DNA of 64,000 nt from Saussurea involucrata. Lineage: Eukaryota > Streptophyta > Magnoliopsida > Asterales > Asteraceae. Positions 45,878-58,191 of the stretch are shown piece by piece; position 1 is the first letter of the stretch, and the number at the start of each line of letters is the position of its first letter. Both the position numbers and the translations under genes were made by a program. The notes under the pieces were generated by a model. It was given only the letters and a program-made list of their open reading frames with translations. It made no database searches and had not been told where the DNA came from. Where the stretch lies: positions 5,646,501-5,710,500 of the forward strand of contig CM066315.1 of the NCBI GenBank assembly GCA_033807775.1, in the 5' to 3' direction.

Positions 45878-47761
45878 GGCCTTCGGTACCGCAGGCGGGA
45901 TGGGGCTCGGGATGGGCTCGGGCTCAGCGGGAATGGGGTACGGGTCATGCGGGGTTGGCAGGGCGGGGATGATTCCGGGGATGGGATCCCGGATCATCCC
46001 GAAGGTTTAAAAAAAAAATTTTGATTAAATTTTTAAAAATTTAACCGTTGAACGGCTATTTGTAAAAAAAAAATTTATTTTTCTCAATTTAATCTCACTA
46101 TATATTTAACCCTCAACCTCTTATTTCTCACACCTCTCAACCTCTTATTTTTCACACCTCTCAAATTCTCTCAACCTCTTATTTCTCACACCTCTCAAAC
46201 TTTCTCAAATTCTCTCAACCTCTTATTTTTCACACCTCTCTCATCATGAATTCAAACAGAACACCTACATCCCGTCGTAACCGACCGAATACACCACAAT
46301 CGCAAGAAGATCAAGAGCTTGGTTTCCAAGCGTTTACACAACAAGGTTATCATCCGCAATTTTCGCAACAAATTCCGCCACAATGGTCGCAACAAAATCC
46401 GCCACAATATCCGCAACAATTTCCCCAACAATTTCACCAACAATTTCACCAACAAATTCCTTACCAATTTACACGTCCCGGGTTGATTGAACAAGGTTTT
46501 ACTCCGGCCAACTTCAATCTCGACGACGACATTGTTCCGGAAACCCAACCTTCTACCCCGAACACAACACAATCTATCCCGACACAACAATCTAACCCGG
46601 AACCATCAAATCCGAGACCAAAGAAAGCCGCCAAACAAACGTGGAGTAAAGCCGAGGAACTCGCGTTAGTGTCGGCGTGGGTTGACGTTTCGGAGGACCC
46701 CGTGGTCGGTAACGCACAAAGCGGTGGTAATTATTTTTATTGTTATTATTATTATTATTATTATTATTCTTATACTTAATTTTACATAAATGTAGGAAAT
46801 TATTTGGGCCGAATCGGGCATGTGTTCTTTACTCGCATGGGTCGTGAACCAGATTATAGATCAACCCATCAACTCAATAGCAAGTTCAACGACCTCAATA
46901 AAAGAGTTAATTCGTTTGGCGGCATCTACAACAACTTACTCAATAATAGATCAAGCGGGATGAGTGAGGCCGATATATCCCGAACGGCACACGAACGGTA
47001 TGTAGCACGCCATAAAGTTGCTTTCACTCACGAACAAGCTTGGGACGTCCTAAAAAAATGTCCAAAATGGGGAGCTGTTCCAACGATGACGACAACTTCA
47101 TCGCGGGGTTCAAAACGTACCCAACCTTCCGATGATGACGATGACGAGCAAATTCAACGACCCATCGGGAGAAACAAGGCAAAAAAATCATCAACGAGTA
47201 ATACGTCCGGGGCGAATACGGAAGAAAGTGTTACTCAGTTGTTGACGACGTTCAACAACAAGATTGATGATACAATGGAATACAAAATGAAAAAACTCGA
47301 TCTCGAAATCGAACGCTCAAAACTCGAACGACATAGGTTGGATCAAGAACTCGAAATCGAACGCTCAAACCGATTTGAGAAAGACTTCGAGTTTTTCATA
47401 ACCCCGCATGATCACCTTACGGGAAACGCTTTGAGGGCTACTTTAGCGAGAAAAGAGCAAATCCAAAAATTTCATAATTGGTAGTGTTTTGTATTTTGTA
47501 ATTTTTATTTTTAATGAATGATATGAATTTTAATTTTTATTATTTATCTTATTTTTATTTATTAAAAAGTATATAAATATTTTTATTTTGTTAAATAATT
47601 AAATGTATAAATAAAAGAATTAAAATAAATGAGGTGGCAAAAGGGTTTGAGGGAATGGGGTACGGGTGTTTAGGGATCGTTAGGGATCGAGTGAGGGATG
47701 GAAGAAAAGCTGATGTGGAGTGGAATATTTGAAAGATTCCCTCCATGAAGTACTGATGGCC
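45878..47761 (+). mobile_element. PIF/Harbinger element, copy 2, carrying only the Myb-like ORF
   Basis: Ends GGCCTTCGGTACC and GTACTGATGGCC, flanked by TAA (45875-45877, 47762-47764). Highly similar to copy 1 through the whole length, apart from small indels in the Gln-rich repeat and near the ends. Confidence 0.87.
46246..47484 (+). CDS. Myb/SANT-like protein of Harbinger copy 2, 389 aa
   Basis: Exons 46246-46726 and 46796-47484 (GT-AG intron with a TTA microsatellite, same position as copy 1). Same architecture: Gln/Pro-rich N-terminus with one PPQWSQQN unit fewer, SANT-like domain, acidic run, C-terminal coiled coil with a different ERSKLERHRLDQELEIERSN segment. At the splice junction it reads GGNYLGRI where copy 1 has GGNFWGRI, so a conserved-looking Trp is lost. 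Open throughout, so both copies could still be expressed. Confidence 0.82.
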
Positions 47762-47764
47762 TAA

Positions 47765-49112
47765 GGGAGATGAAGTTTGTGTTCAATGTTGCCTATTGGA
47801 TTGTGCGAGAATGCAAAACGAGTTCAAACTCGGACACAAATTCGTCTAAGGACCGTAGGAGATGCAAAACGGGTACATGCTTGCATTTGGGGTCGTGATC
47901 AGATTTCATCTCGCTTACGAACCCAGACAACAGGCAACAATGTGCAACCCACAAAGCACTATAAGCACAAACCCACACCCACTACAGAGAATAACAACCA
48001 AAACCAAACGAGCCCCTACAAGCAGACCTAAAGTCGAAAACCCACACCCACCACAATTTGAGACTTGTAATGAGTTCACAAACCGTACTTTATGTATATG
48101 AGGGACATGCATCCATGTACAAATTAACAAGGAATTAACGTTAAAGAACATTTCAAGAAGACACATAAATGCGACTCTATTAACAAGAATAATTATTATT
48201 ATTATAGTCAATTTCAACACGTATTCTATAACAAAACGATAATTACGACAAACACATGCAATAAGTTTGAAAAAATCATTCTCTCTTATAAAACAAATGC
48301 AATTTAACCCGGATATTCCTCTTAATTGTATATATCAAACATAAAACATCACAACATCTCCAACAGCTTCCTCAAAATTTCTTTAAAATGAAGAACCAAA
48401 AGTCAAAATCTTCAAAAAAATTATATTCATCTCCAACAGATTCCTCATTTTGAAGAAAAAAACAATGATTATAATATTAAAATATTATATTTCAAAGATT
48501 TATATTGATGCTCTCACTTAGTAATCATTTTTGGGGTTAACTCCATATTTGGAGAAAAACTTCTTCAATCTTCTACTTACTCCATTTTGGAGATAGTTTT
48601 GAAGAAGCTGTTGAAGCAAAAAAAAAAACCAAAATCCACATATTCTCCATTTTCTCCAAAATGAAGAAGCTGTTGGGAGATGCTCTTACGATAACAAACA
48701 AGAGATAATTCCAAATGCCACGTATCAATTTTATACGCCAAATAAACTACAACACGTTTAATTAAAAAAATAACGTTTCAAATTATTTCTCAATTTTTAA
48801 AACCAAAAAAACATATAAGAACAAGAAATGTTAGCTTTAAATGGATTTGATAAAATCATGGAATTGTTTGGGTTTATATACATAAATGCTACTTTTACTC
48901 AAATAATACAAAATACAAATAACTAGAACACTATTGTCTCGATTCGTCATTAAAGATACAATTTGGTGTGTTCTTGTTTGAAAATGAGTAGTTTTTTATT
49001 GGTGAATTTATTTATTTTTAATATAATTTAATTATAAATCAATTGTTATATTTATAAAAAAAACAATGAAATACATTAAAATATGTAAAAGTTAACCATG
49101 TAGACAATTTCT
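47765..49112. other. Gene-free stretch with one MITE
   Basis: 47765-48100 is less AT-rich and has an open frame (47777-48031) without family resemblance; the rest is AT-rich. The MITE at 48352-48685 is listed separately. Confidence 0.4.
48352..48685. mobile_element. Harbinger-type MITE (CATCTCCAACAGCTTC family)
   Basis: Ends CAACATCTCCAACAGCTTC and GAAGCTGTTGGGAGATGCTC, followed by TTA; interior with two-fold symmetric CTCCATTTT/AAAATGAAG motifs. Same family as 27046-27386. Confidence 0.65.
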
Positions 49113-49584
49113 ATAAGTTTAATTAGAATACCTAAAGTTTGACTTTGACTTGCCAAAATATCAATTTCTCTTTCAAATTTGCCAAAATACCCAAAAATCT
49201 CGCGATGGATCCCACGATCGCGGGATAGGGCACACATGTCCCGCTATTTTGGCCAAAACGTCCCGCGGCACCCCCCAACTATGCCCGCTGTGACACTTTT
49301 GGTCCCTCCCCGCGACTAATCCTGCGATGGGCCCGCGACCAGACAAAAAATTGCAATTTTGGTCCTTTTTGCACGAAGTTGTGCTCTCTTTCTCTCTCTC
49401 CTGCCATACCCATGTTCTGTTTCAAGTACCTTTCAAAAGATAACTGGTCCCAATCACGTGAAATCAATGTTCAGATCAACGTACATAAGTTATGTTTGAT
49501 AAATTACAACGGGCCGATATAGTAGATAAAATCATGTTATATATCAAAACAAGCGCACTAAACATACAATATTTATCGTCCCAA

Positions 49585-52367
49585 TCAAGGTAAATCAATG
49601 TTCAGATCAACTGTATCATATGATATAGTTCCATGTGGCTCAAGCTCCGATGGGCCCTGCATGTTACTTAGTTGGCTGACTGAATGTATACTCATTGTCA
49701 CGGTTGAAGGGGCGGGATTTGGACACTCTCCACGAGTATGTCCTACACAATGGCATCGAGTACATTTTCGCTGTATAGAACCTTCACCACGTGATGGACG
49801 TCGATCGTTCTTTATCGGTCTCCCGGCTTTGTTCTTAGTGTTTAACGGTGGATAGCATGGCGGAAGGGGGTCGGGTGGATACACCCATGCTTCAGGGGGT
49901 CCAGCTGGATTTATTACCTCTGCGTATGTTCTCCGGTAAGTTTCGGACGTGAAGAAACTTACAGCCAAGTCGCTGCAATCTCTACGACCCATATTGACAG
50001 TCGCGTGAAGCTGGTTATCCCGAACCTCGTACCCCCCATACCCGATTTCACGTACCCTCCATGTCGACGCGTGACGCGCCCTGAAGAGAACTATCTCATC
50101 CGCCCCTAGTGTGAGTCTATTTTGCAGCTCAGCTCATTTTCGGCGTCGAAGTTGGTACCACTCTTGTTGAAAGCTCTGAAAGTAGTCCATAAGAGTAACA
50201 ATCGGACATCTACGCGCAAAACGGGAGAGTGCATTCACCGACTCTGCACTATTGGAGGTCAGAATGTCATACCGTTGTGCAGGAAAATGGGCCGCGGACC
50301 ACCTCTCCGGTCCAACATCCTCCATAACTTTGGCTTCTTTGTTGGCACTAACTCATAGAAGATTCATGTACCGGTCAAACTCCCAATCCGTATATGATCT
50401 ACATGCCTTCCAGTAGACATCCTTGTAGGTGGTAATACATTTGTCCTGGGTTTTGGCGTTCATCTCCAAATGTCGACAACATAAGGTGTAAGGGGCATTT
50501 GGGTACATGGCAGAGATTGCAGCGCTTATGGAAGGAGCCCTGTCGGACATAAACACCAACCCTTGCGGGTCTCCGATAGCTTGTCTCAACATGGACAGAA
50601 ACCAAGTCCACTCCTCCCCGGTTTCGTACTTGCCTACTCCGAAAGCTACTGGAACGATGGAGTTATCCCTGTCCATGGCAACCGCCAGGAACATCATACC
50701 CAAGTAAGGGCCCTTTAAATGGGCAACGTCTATTACCAGGACAAGACGCAGATTTGCCAGAAATGTGCGGATCTGCAAAAACGTAGGTGATTTATATTTG
50801 TAAATGTTATAGTTTATAATGTGTAAACATATGACGTTTTAAAATACGTACCGCGGGTCCAAGGGCAGCGAAGCACATCTCAAACCGTCCATGTGAATCG
50901 GTCCTTATCTGGGTGACAGTACCTGGATTCTGCAGCTGCAAATTATATAAATATGCTGGGAGTCGTTCATACGACTCCTCGAACGTGCCTCTCACCAATA
51001 GCAGTGCCCTGCATCGCGCACGCCAAGCTTGGTGGTAGCCAATCGTGACGCCGAACTGCTGGTGTACATCGTCTATGATGTCCTTTGGACGCAATGACCT
51101 GCTAGCATCAAGAAATTTGCCTTTCAGTATCGCATCCAAAGTCCTTTTGGTGGCTTGTTTGTGGTTGGGATTCGGTTGCGTCCTCGAACAAGTGTGTACA
51201 TCGTGCAACTTTCTAATAAGTAACGCCCCTCCTTTCTCTCCCGCGGGCCTCGCGTACATCCTCCAATTACAGTTTTCTCTCGCACATTCAACTACGTATC
51301 TGCCTTTGTCGGATCTCGGCGTGTGACTTTCGAAACCCTCTTCCATGAACTTAAGTCCGACCTGACTTGCCAAGTGATCCTTCGAATAAAATATTTGACC
51401 TACTTCTAACCTTAAACTGCGATTATAAGGTGCAGGTTCGTAGGTTTGTGTATGGGTATTCTGGTCTGGAAGAATATGGGGCATATCAAAATAGTCATTT
51501 AACTGACAATATGATTTATTACTAGGGTTATATTCTTCGTCCTCATCACTATCGATATCTGATCTGTCTATATCAACATTACCCATTTTGAAAACATAGG
51601 TTTCGTCATCAGCAACTTCAGCACAACGTCCTTCTTGTGGTTGTTGTTGTTGCGTCTTCGGAACATAATCAGGAGTACAGTCGTTAAGACCATATGCATG
51701 ATCCAAATGAACTGTTGGGCCGTAGGACGAGTGGAATTGAGAATCGGGATGCTCCATTTGGAGGTCTTCGTCATCAGCGTCGCCATCACCTTCGTCGTCA
51801 CTGTCGTCGTCACCTTCGTCATCGTCTTCGTTGCACACCGAGGATTCAGCATACACATAAAGTAATGGAGGTCTTTCTGATTCGGCTGCAAAGTGCATAA
51901 AACCAGAGATATCCCCATCGTTGAATAACTCCACAAATGACCCATCATCATTTTTTTGGAAGGGTATCCGAGGACATTGCCCCGACTAATCCCGGCAAGG
52001 TGAGGCAATTGTCCCAGCTGCTAAAGCGTGTAGCCCTGAGTTTATCCCCAGTGGCCACAAGTTGGAAGCGTCTGGATTCGAACTTAGGGTAGATGGGTTA
52101 CTAGCCACATCCCCCACAAGCCTTAACCAGTACGCCACAAGCCTTGTGGTTTGACCCATCATCATTCTTGAACACTAACTTGCAAACAGCCGAAGGGTCG
52201 ATTTCACATTTTTGCATGGCGTATGCAACAAACTTCTGTTAAGAAAAGTTTACTGGCAATTTTACACCATGCTTAGATTTATAAGCAAAATTCCACTCAT
52301 TTTTTTCTTCCACCCATTCACCATCGTAACAGAAATATAGCCTAGCTTTTGCAACAGATGAACTCAT
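49585..52367 (-). pseudogene. MULE transposase pseudogene (stops, SINE insertion, SWIM deletion)
   Basis: Collinear with the 16747-19309 transposase, with the same intron between about 50855 and 50773. Lesions: TAA at 52241-52239; a SINE in the PB1-like region (51953-52151); TGA at 50355-50353 where the intact copy has CGA; TGA at 50136-50134 where it has GGA; and an in-frame 81-bp deletion near 49990 that removes the whole SWIM finger between two ATATGG repeats. The catalytic D residues (VIDVAHLKG, MSDRAPS), CCRH and the C-terminal CCHC knuckle remain readable in pieces. Cannot encode active transposase. Confidence 0.9.
51953..52151 (-). mobile_element. tRNA-derived SINE, full-length, inside the MULE pseudogene
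   Basis: About 199 bp, minus strand, with box A-like and box B (GTTCGAATCC) motifs and an A-rich tail; flanked by a perfect 15-bp target duplication TGACCCATCATCATT (51938-51952 and 52152-52166). Same family as 30344-30535, with a different 3' tail region (GGCAATGTCCTCGGATACCC). Confidence 0.88.
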
Positions 52368-53106
52368 TTTTTCAGTGGTATCTCAAAAACAAAATACTGA
52401 AGAAAGAAAGCAAGAAAGCAAGAAAGAATGATGGAATGGGTGTGAGTTATGGATTGCATTCTACTGATATTTATGGATGAAATCTCATTGAGGAAGATGA
52501 ATTGCAACCACAAATTGGTCTTCCAAGTACAATGATTCAACATTGATGAAACATGTCAATGAATTTCAACCACAAATTGGTCTTCAAAGTACAATAATTG
52601 CCGAAAAAAACAGTAAAAACATGCAAAGATTCGTGCAAAAAAGACCAAAATTGCATTTTTTGTCTGGTCGCGGGACCCATCGCAGGATTAGTCGCAGGGA
52701 GGGACCAAAAGTGTCACCGCGGGCATAGTTGAGGGGTGCCGTGGGACGTTTTGGCCAACATAGCGGGACACGTGTGCCCTATCCCACGATCGCGGGATCC
52801 ATCGCGGGATTTTTGGGTATTTTGGCAAATTCGAAAGAGAAATGGGTATTTTGGCAAGTCAAAGTCAAACTTTGAGTATTTTAATTAAATTCCCTATATA
52901 TAATCATTCACATTTGTCATTAAGAGATGGATAAAATTTGCTTTAAATAGACAAAAGTGTATAGTTGACCAAAACAGGATGTAAACTGATTGTAAATGAT
53001 TCCGTCTAGATTTATTAAAAAGGACAAGGTTTTGCTTTAGAGTGTGGAACACGTAATGCTATTTGGATCTCTCGAGAATTTGGCCAAGTTTGGACTCGGT
53101 ACAAGT

Positions 53107-53335
53107 CCAGCGAGTATGACACTCGCGAGAGTGACATGGTCACTTTCGCCAAGAATGTACTGAGGGTTTTGGGAGGGCCAGCGAGTATGACACTCGCGAG
53201 AGTGACATGGTCACTTTCGCAGTGTCACTTTCGCCGAAAGTGTACCGTGAGCATTTTGGGTAGCGGGCGAGAGTGCCCCGGCGATTGTGACATGGTCACT
53301 CTCGCCGTGTCACAATCGCGAGCGGACTCTGAGGG
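53107..53335. repeat. Cluster of palindromic GTGACATGGTCAC repeats
   Basis: A 50-bp block starting CCAGCGAGTATGACACTCGC recurs with a 71-bp offset (53107, 53178), followed by further TCACTTTCGC, ACTCTCGC and CACAATCGC variants. The palindrome GTGACATGGTCAC occurs three times. Confidence 0.85.
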
Positions 53336-55209
53336 TTTTAAACCCACGCCTTTCAGCTTTCTTTCATTTCTATTCCATCTCTTTCTCTCTAAACTCTCCC
53401 AAAACCGAACCCTAACCCTTCAAAACGATTTTGAAGCCATTGAAGCCACAAATCTTGTAAATCAAAGTCCCTCCTCCATCTCGTTACAAGGATCCTTAGG
53501 TTGAGGTTGGTATTTCTCATCTCATCTCCTTTTGGTTGGAATTTCTACACTATTCTAGGGTTTTACCCAACCCTCTCCTAAACCTTTCATTTCTTTGGGT
53601 GAAGTGAAGATTGAAGTTCACTTTGGTAACACTAGAAGTGTTTGGTTGGTGGATTCACTTGATGATTGAGGTAATCTTCTCCCCTTTATTTTGGAAATTA
53701 GGGTTTCGATGTATTGGTTATTTTGGGTGTAATATGTTGGGAGAAATGATTCTAAATGTTTAGGGAATGATTCTACATGGTTGGATTGTGATATTGATGG
53801 TTGGAAGTTCATAAATCTAGGTTTTGGGAGTTTTGGCTTGAGAATGCAAACTTCATCAAAGGAGCATACGTTTGGGAAAAATCTAGATTTAGCTTAATCT
53901 AGCATAGGTGAGTTCAAGTTACTTTGCGAAAACTTTGTACATGCTAAAATGTTATTTTTCCAAGTAATTGTGTGTTTTACCTGAAAATTATCAATATTGG
54001 GTTATTTGGTGGATTTTACCTTTTGAGGTATTAATTGTTGTAAATATTATAAAACACTACTTTTGGATATTTTGGAAAAATGTGATAATAAATCATACAT
54101 GAAATGAGTTGTTGATTTATGTAATAAATGGAGTCTATTTATTATAAAAATGCATTGTGGATGTTTTGGAAATATGCATATAGTACATCATGTAATGTTT
54201 TGAAAACGTAAAGGCGTGAGCCCTTGGAAATGAGGGTTTACCCGATCCAAAGTGTTATTTCGGGTTTTCATGGAATCGAAGTATTTACCGGAAAACGGTG
54301 TGTGTTGTTATATTTGATGTCATTTTATAACATTCATAAACTACTTTTTTGGAGTTAGTTGAGCTTGTGGCTCGGTATTGAATCTTATTAAGTCTTGGGG
54401 ACATTTGTCCAGTTTTGGTAACTCAAGATTGAGTTTTGATAATGAATTATGTTATTGGGGAATTGCATGTTTTGAATGCATGTGTTTATTTATTTGGGGT
54501 CGTGTAATATTTAGACCTTGATAGCTATGGATCCATAGGCATTTGAGTTTCCCTTAGTCTCGCGGGCAAGAGGTCGGAATTGATTGAGCTCAGTTTTACG
54601 AGACGTTAGTTTATTTTGTAGCACGGAATAGGCATCGGGTTCCATGATAAGTAAGGCGTAGACTGTAGTAACCGTGTCCAAAAAGGAAGGGTTCCAAGTC
54701 TTGTGGTGGAAATTTAATAAAATGGAAGTTGAGGGGAGTATTTTGTTAATGTGGGATAAGGTATAAAATGGGCACAAAACCCTAGGAGAGACATTCTCCT
54801 ACTGATTTGTGTGTGTGGCCGACGGCTATTGAAGAGAAAAGAGGAGAGAAAGAGGTTTTGGATATTCTTGGCATTTGAAGAAGAGAGGCACCAATCTGTG
54901 GATTCAGAAGAGAAGGTGGTGTTGGATTTCGTTTCTGCTAGTAATTTGACCAGGTAATCTTTCTTACAAACTCTCTGCTGATTCGGTAGTGTTTGATTGT
55001 TTATTTGGGAGTTTTTGTGAGAAAGTGCATTGTGGTATTGAAAGAAGGATTTGGCCATCTATTGGTGTTTGGATAGCAAGAAGTTGATAAGAATTGGTCA
55101 TGTAGTGTTCATGTTACCCATTTTATCGCCTTATCGTGTTAATTGTGGAATTTTAACGAGACTTCAGTCTCTAAACTCGTCCAGCGCCGTCCGGAAAGTC
55201 TCATCATAT

Positions 55210-55375
55210 GAATGTTTCCGGGTAAGTGTCCGATAATCGGATGTGTGTGTCCGGATAGGAGTTGTCCGGATAGGAGTTGTCCGGATAGGATGTCCGGATA
55301 GGAGCTGTCCGGATAGGATGTGTTGTCCGGAAAAAGGTATTGTCCGGAGAGTGTGTGTGTGTCCGGATAGGTGAG
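55210..55375 (+). repeat. GTCCGGATAGG minisatellite
   Basis: Six to eight irregular units of GTCCGGATAGGAGTT / GTCCGGATAGGATGT and shortened variants. Because TCCGGA is palindromic, neighbouring units can fold on each other. Confidence 0.85.
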
Positions 55376-55559
55376 CAATCAGCTTATGCGTTTTCATCCT
55401 TTCGCCCAGGTAGGTCGTTTGGAAGCACGGGTCAGAGTAGGAAAGGAACGTAAGCATATCAGGTGAGTTTTTCTAACTAAAGCTTGATGGTACTTATTCA
55501 TTTACTTGTACTTGTGTGTTCGCTTAATGAATGTCGCATATAAATTACTTATGCATGGT

Positions 55560-55705
55560 GTGCTGTATATGGGGGGTGTGTCCCATACGTTATGGTGTGA
55601 TGCCTATGGGGGGGGGGGGGTGTCCCATATGTTATGGCATGAGGCTTATGGGGGGGGGGGGTGGCCCATATGTTATAGTGTGATGTTTATGGGGGTGTGT
55701 CCCAT
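55560..55705 (+). repeat. G-run minisatellite, about 55-bp units
   Basis: Three to four units with CCCATA.GTTATGG.ATGA.GC.TATG, each including a G tract (6, 13, 12 and 5 bases). Long G runs may be length-unstable or mis-sequenced. Confidence 0.8.
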
Positions 55706-57231
55706 ATGTTGTTTGCCAAACTTTACATTGATTTATGTTTCACAAAGTCTTAAATGATAAATGTGGTGTGATTGTAACTGAGGGACCTCTCTAGACCTTG
55801 TGGTCTAACCCTCGCATTTTCAAAACTGAAACCCTTTTCAGGTAAGCAGGTTAAGGGCAGTTCCTCTAGTGGTAAAGAGAAGGCGTGAGAGCGAGCATGG
55901 CTTGGCATTAGTGGACTTCCTTTACATTTCTGTTATTAGAAACTCTCAGTTGTAATTAGGGTTGTTCCGCAAACCCAAAGTTTTGAATTTTGATGGTGTG
56001 AACCTTGGGCCAAGTTTTGACGATTTAATATTATATATGTCTTGTTTTGGCATGTTTTGGAGTGGGTTGTTACATGGACCTAGATGGTCGGGCGTCGTCT
56101 CATGGGCAGTAAGGTGTAATTCCATATATGTGCTTAGCACGGGATAGGCATCGGGTTCCATGATAAGTAAGGCGTGGATCTATATGGTTGGGGGTCGTCT
56201 CATGGGCAGTAAGGTGTAATCCCTAATGTGCTGTTGTGGATTTGGAGTGATCCAATGTATAGACCTGGAGTGGTTGAAGTTGGGAACTCCCTAGTCTCAC
56301 GGGAAATAGATCTGGAGTGATTGAGCTCAGTTTACGAGAGTAATCCACGTGTGTGTTTTATTGCATAGTAAGTGACCCACTTTAGTGTTCCGTCACGTGC
56401 GATGTATACGGGTCTCCCCCGTCACCGAAAGGTGTTGTTTTGGGTATTTATTGCTACTCGTGTTTTCGGTGACGTGTTATATTTATATGGATTGTTTTCC
56501 ATGGTATGCAAGTTGTGGTTTATATCTCATCCGTGTGTGATGTTTTTGGGTATTTGTGTTTATCCATGTTTTCGGTAACGTATCATATTTATGAGAATTG
56601 CATTTCCATGTTATATGAGTTATGGATTATGTTTTTACTGTGTTTGGGATGTTTTTGGAATAATGACAAATTGAATTATGGATTTAATTATTTTGAGTAT
56701 CAAATGGTATTTCACCCTATTACGTGGATTTTGGGAATGAGTCTATTTTGGAAATCATATTGCATTAAAGATTTCATTTATGGGAATTGTGGGATTTGGA
56801 AAATGGGTGTTTTACATTTAAAGTAAACTCTTTTGGAATCATGACTAAAAAGCTACATTCCTCTCGATTTATGAATTTATATAGTCATGATAAAATGCTT
56901 GAACTCACTAGGCGTTAGCCTAACCCTTTTTATTTGTCGGCATGTGCAACAGGTCTCAGGTTGAGAGTAGTTCTAGTGACACGTGTGAAAGGTCGTGTGC
57001 TAGTAGAGTGCTCGCGAGGTGATTTGAATTAGTGAAGTCTTCCGCACGTATTTGGAATTAGCAACTTGTGTCGTGTTAAGTAACACCCGTTTAAGTTAAT
57101 TTATTAGGGGAATTATAATGTTTTAAATTCCGAGGTAATTTAAGGAATGAATTGTAGAAATAAATTTATCTTGTTGGGTATTTTATTGAAATTTTATTTA
57201 GTTGCTCGTTCCAAATTTGAGGGTGTTACAC

Positions 57232-57840
57232 CTTTTACTTTCATAATTTTAATTTTACATTTAACACATATAATCGTTTATTAACTATAATACGTTAAAA
57301 AATACGTTTTAATTTTAACAAGTTACACCATTATAATCGTCTCTTCGATACGTTCGAAATGAGCCAAATATTGAATATTTTTTGATTTATATATTTTAAT
57401 ATATATCATATACACTACATAAAAATATTTTTTATATTTAAAATTCATATTCTTATAGTTAATTATTTAATTTATGGTAATTTTATAGTTAAAATACGTT
57501 TTATTTATTTTATTATCGATGGTCCAAGTGTAAGTATTAAAAATTGGCGGAGGCTTTGTGATGGACAAACATCGATCATTTTGTGCATACTCTGTAACTG
57601 CAAATGATAATAATTTAAAACGATTTAATGAATTAGTTAATATATGATTATTATGTTAATGCGATAGGAGTGTAAAACAAAATTGAAAAAAAATAAGAGA
57701 TGTACCATAAATTAAATAATTAACTATAAGAGTATGAATTTTAAATATAAAAAATATTTTTATGTAGTGTATATGATATATATTAAAATATATAAATCAA
57801 AAAATATTCAATATTTTAGTTATTAATTACTATTATTCTT
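57232..57840. mobile_element. Relic of the MATH-carrying MULE derivative
   Basis: 57240-57480 and 57690-57835 are inverted copies of the arms seen in the Pack-MULE at 43289-44707 (ACACATATAATCGTTTATTAA; TATAGTTAATTATTTAATTT). The outer TIR ends are missing, the left one being cut by the LTR element that ends at 57231. Contains another MATH fragment. Confidence 0.7.
57521..57606 (-). pseudogene. Second captured MATH-domain gene piece
   Basis: On the minus strand it reads FAVTEYAQNDRCLS followed by KPP and YTWTIDN, corresponding to the end of one MATH domain and the TYTWKIENFS-like start of the next in tandem-MATH plant proteins. It overlaps the 3' part of the 43905-44105 fragment and extends it. 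Confidence 0.6.
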
Positions 57841-58191
57841 TTAATTATTATTCAATTATTTATTTTTATTCATATCATATGTAATGGTTATTAAAAACCA
57901 TAAGTTAATGTAAATTTTTTCTAGAGTTTATTTTAACAAATTCAAAGTTTATAGTATATAATAATAATAAATTTTAAATTCTTTTAACTGACGTATTATA
58001 TTATTTATTTTTTCTTTACTATTTTATTTGTATTATTTAACATATTATATTACTATAAGTTCGTTTTAATTATATTGAACCAAGCCGAAAACCAAGTTGT
58101 AAACTAGGGTCAAATAAAAACAAATTCAAGTGTACATTCTATTATACTAGACAGAACAAAACTAGCAAGAAAAAAACATATCATGTTATAA

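Larger units (their letters stand above)
49113..52894 (-). mobile_element. Inactive sibling of the first MULE family
   Basis: Long TIRs (about 49113-49385 and 52545-52894) with the same CGCGATCGCGGG style as the 16170-21138 element; the right end ...TTAATTAAATTCCC is intact, the left end is eroded, and no clear target duplication remains. Carries the transposase pseudogene on the minus strand but no second gene and no MATH hairpin. Confidence 0.8.
53050..57231 (+). mobile_element. Non-coding LTR-retrotransposon remnant (chromovirus/Tekay-like LTR features)
   Basis: Ends ...GAGGGTGTTACA at 57231, an LTR-type terminus, with the preceding ACTCACTAGGCGTTAGCCTAA block recalling Tekay/Del LTRs. 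Internally duplicated: 54621-54659 and 56137-56175 share GGCATCGGGTTCCATGATAA, and other pieces (TTGATTGAGCTCAG, CTCGCGGG/CTCACGGG) recur about 1.5 kb apart. No gag or pol. The left boundary is not defined and the identification rests on pattern memory. Confidence 0.45.

Noticed and set aside
47777..48031. 84-aa ORF downstream of Harbinger copy 2
   Set aside because: No family resemblance, splice logic or conserved context.
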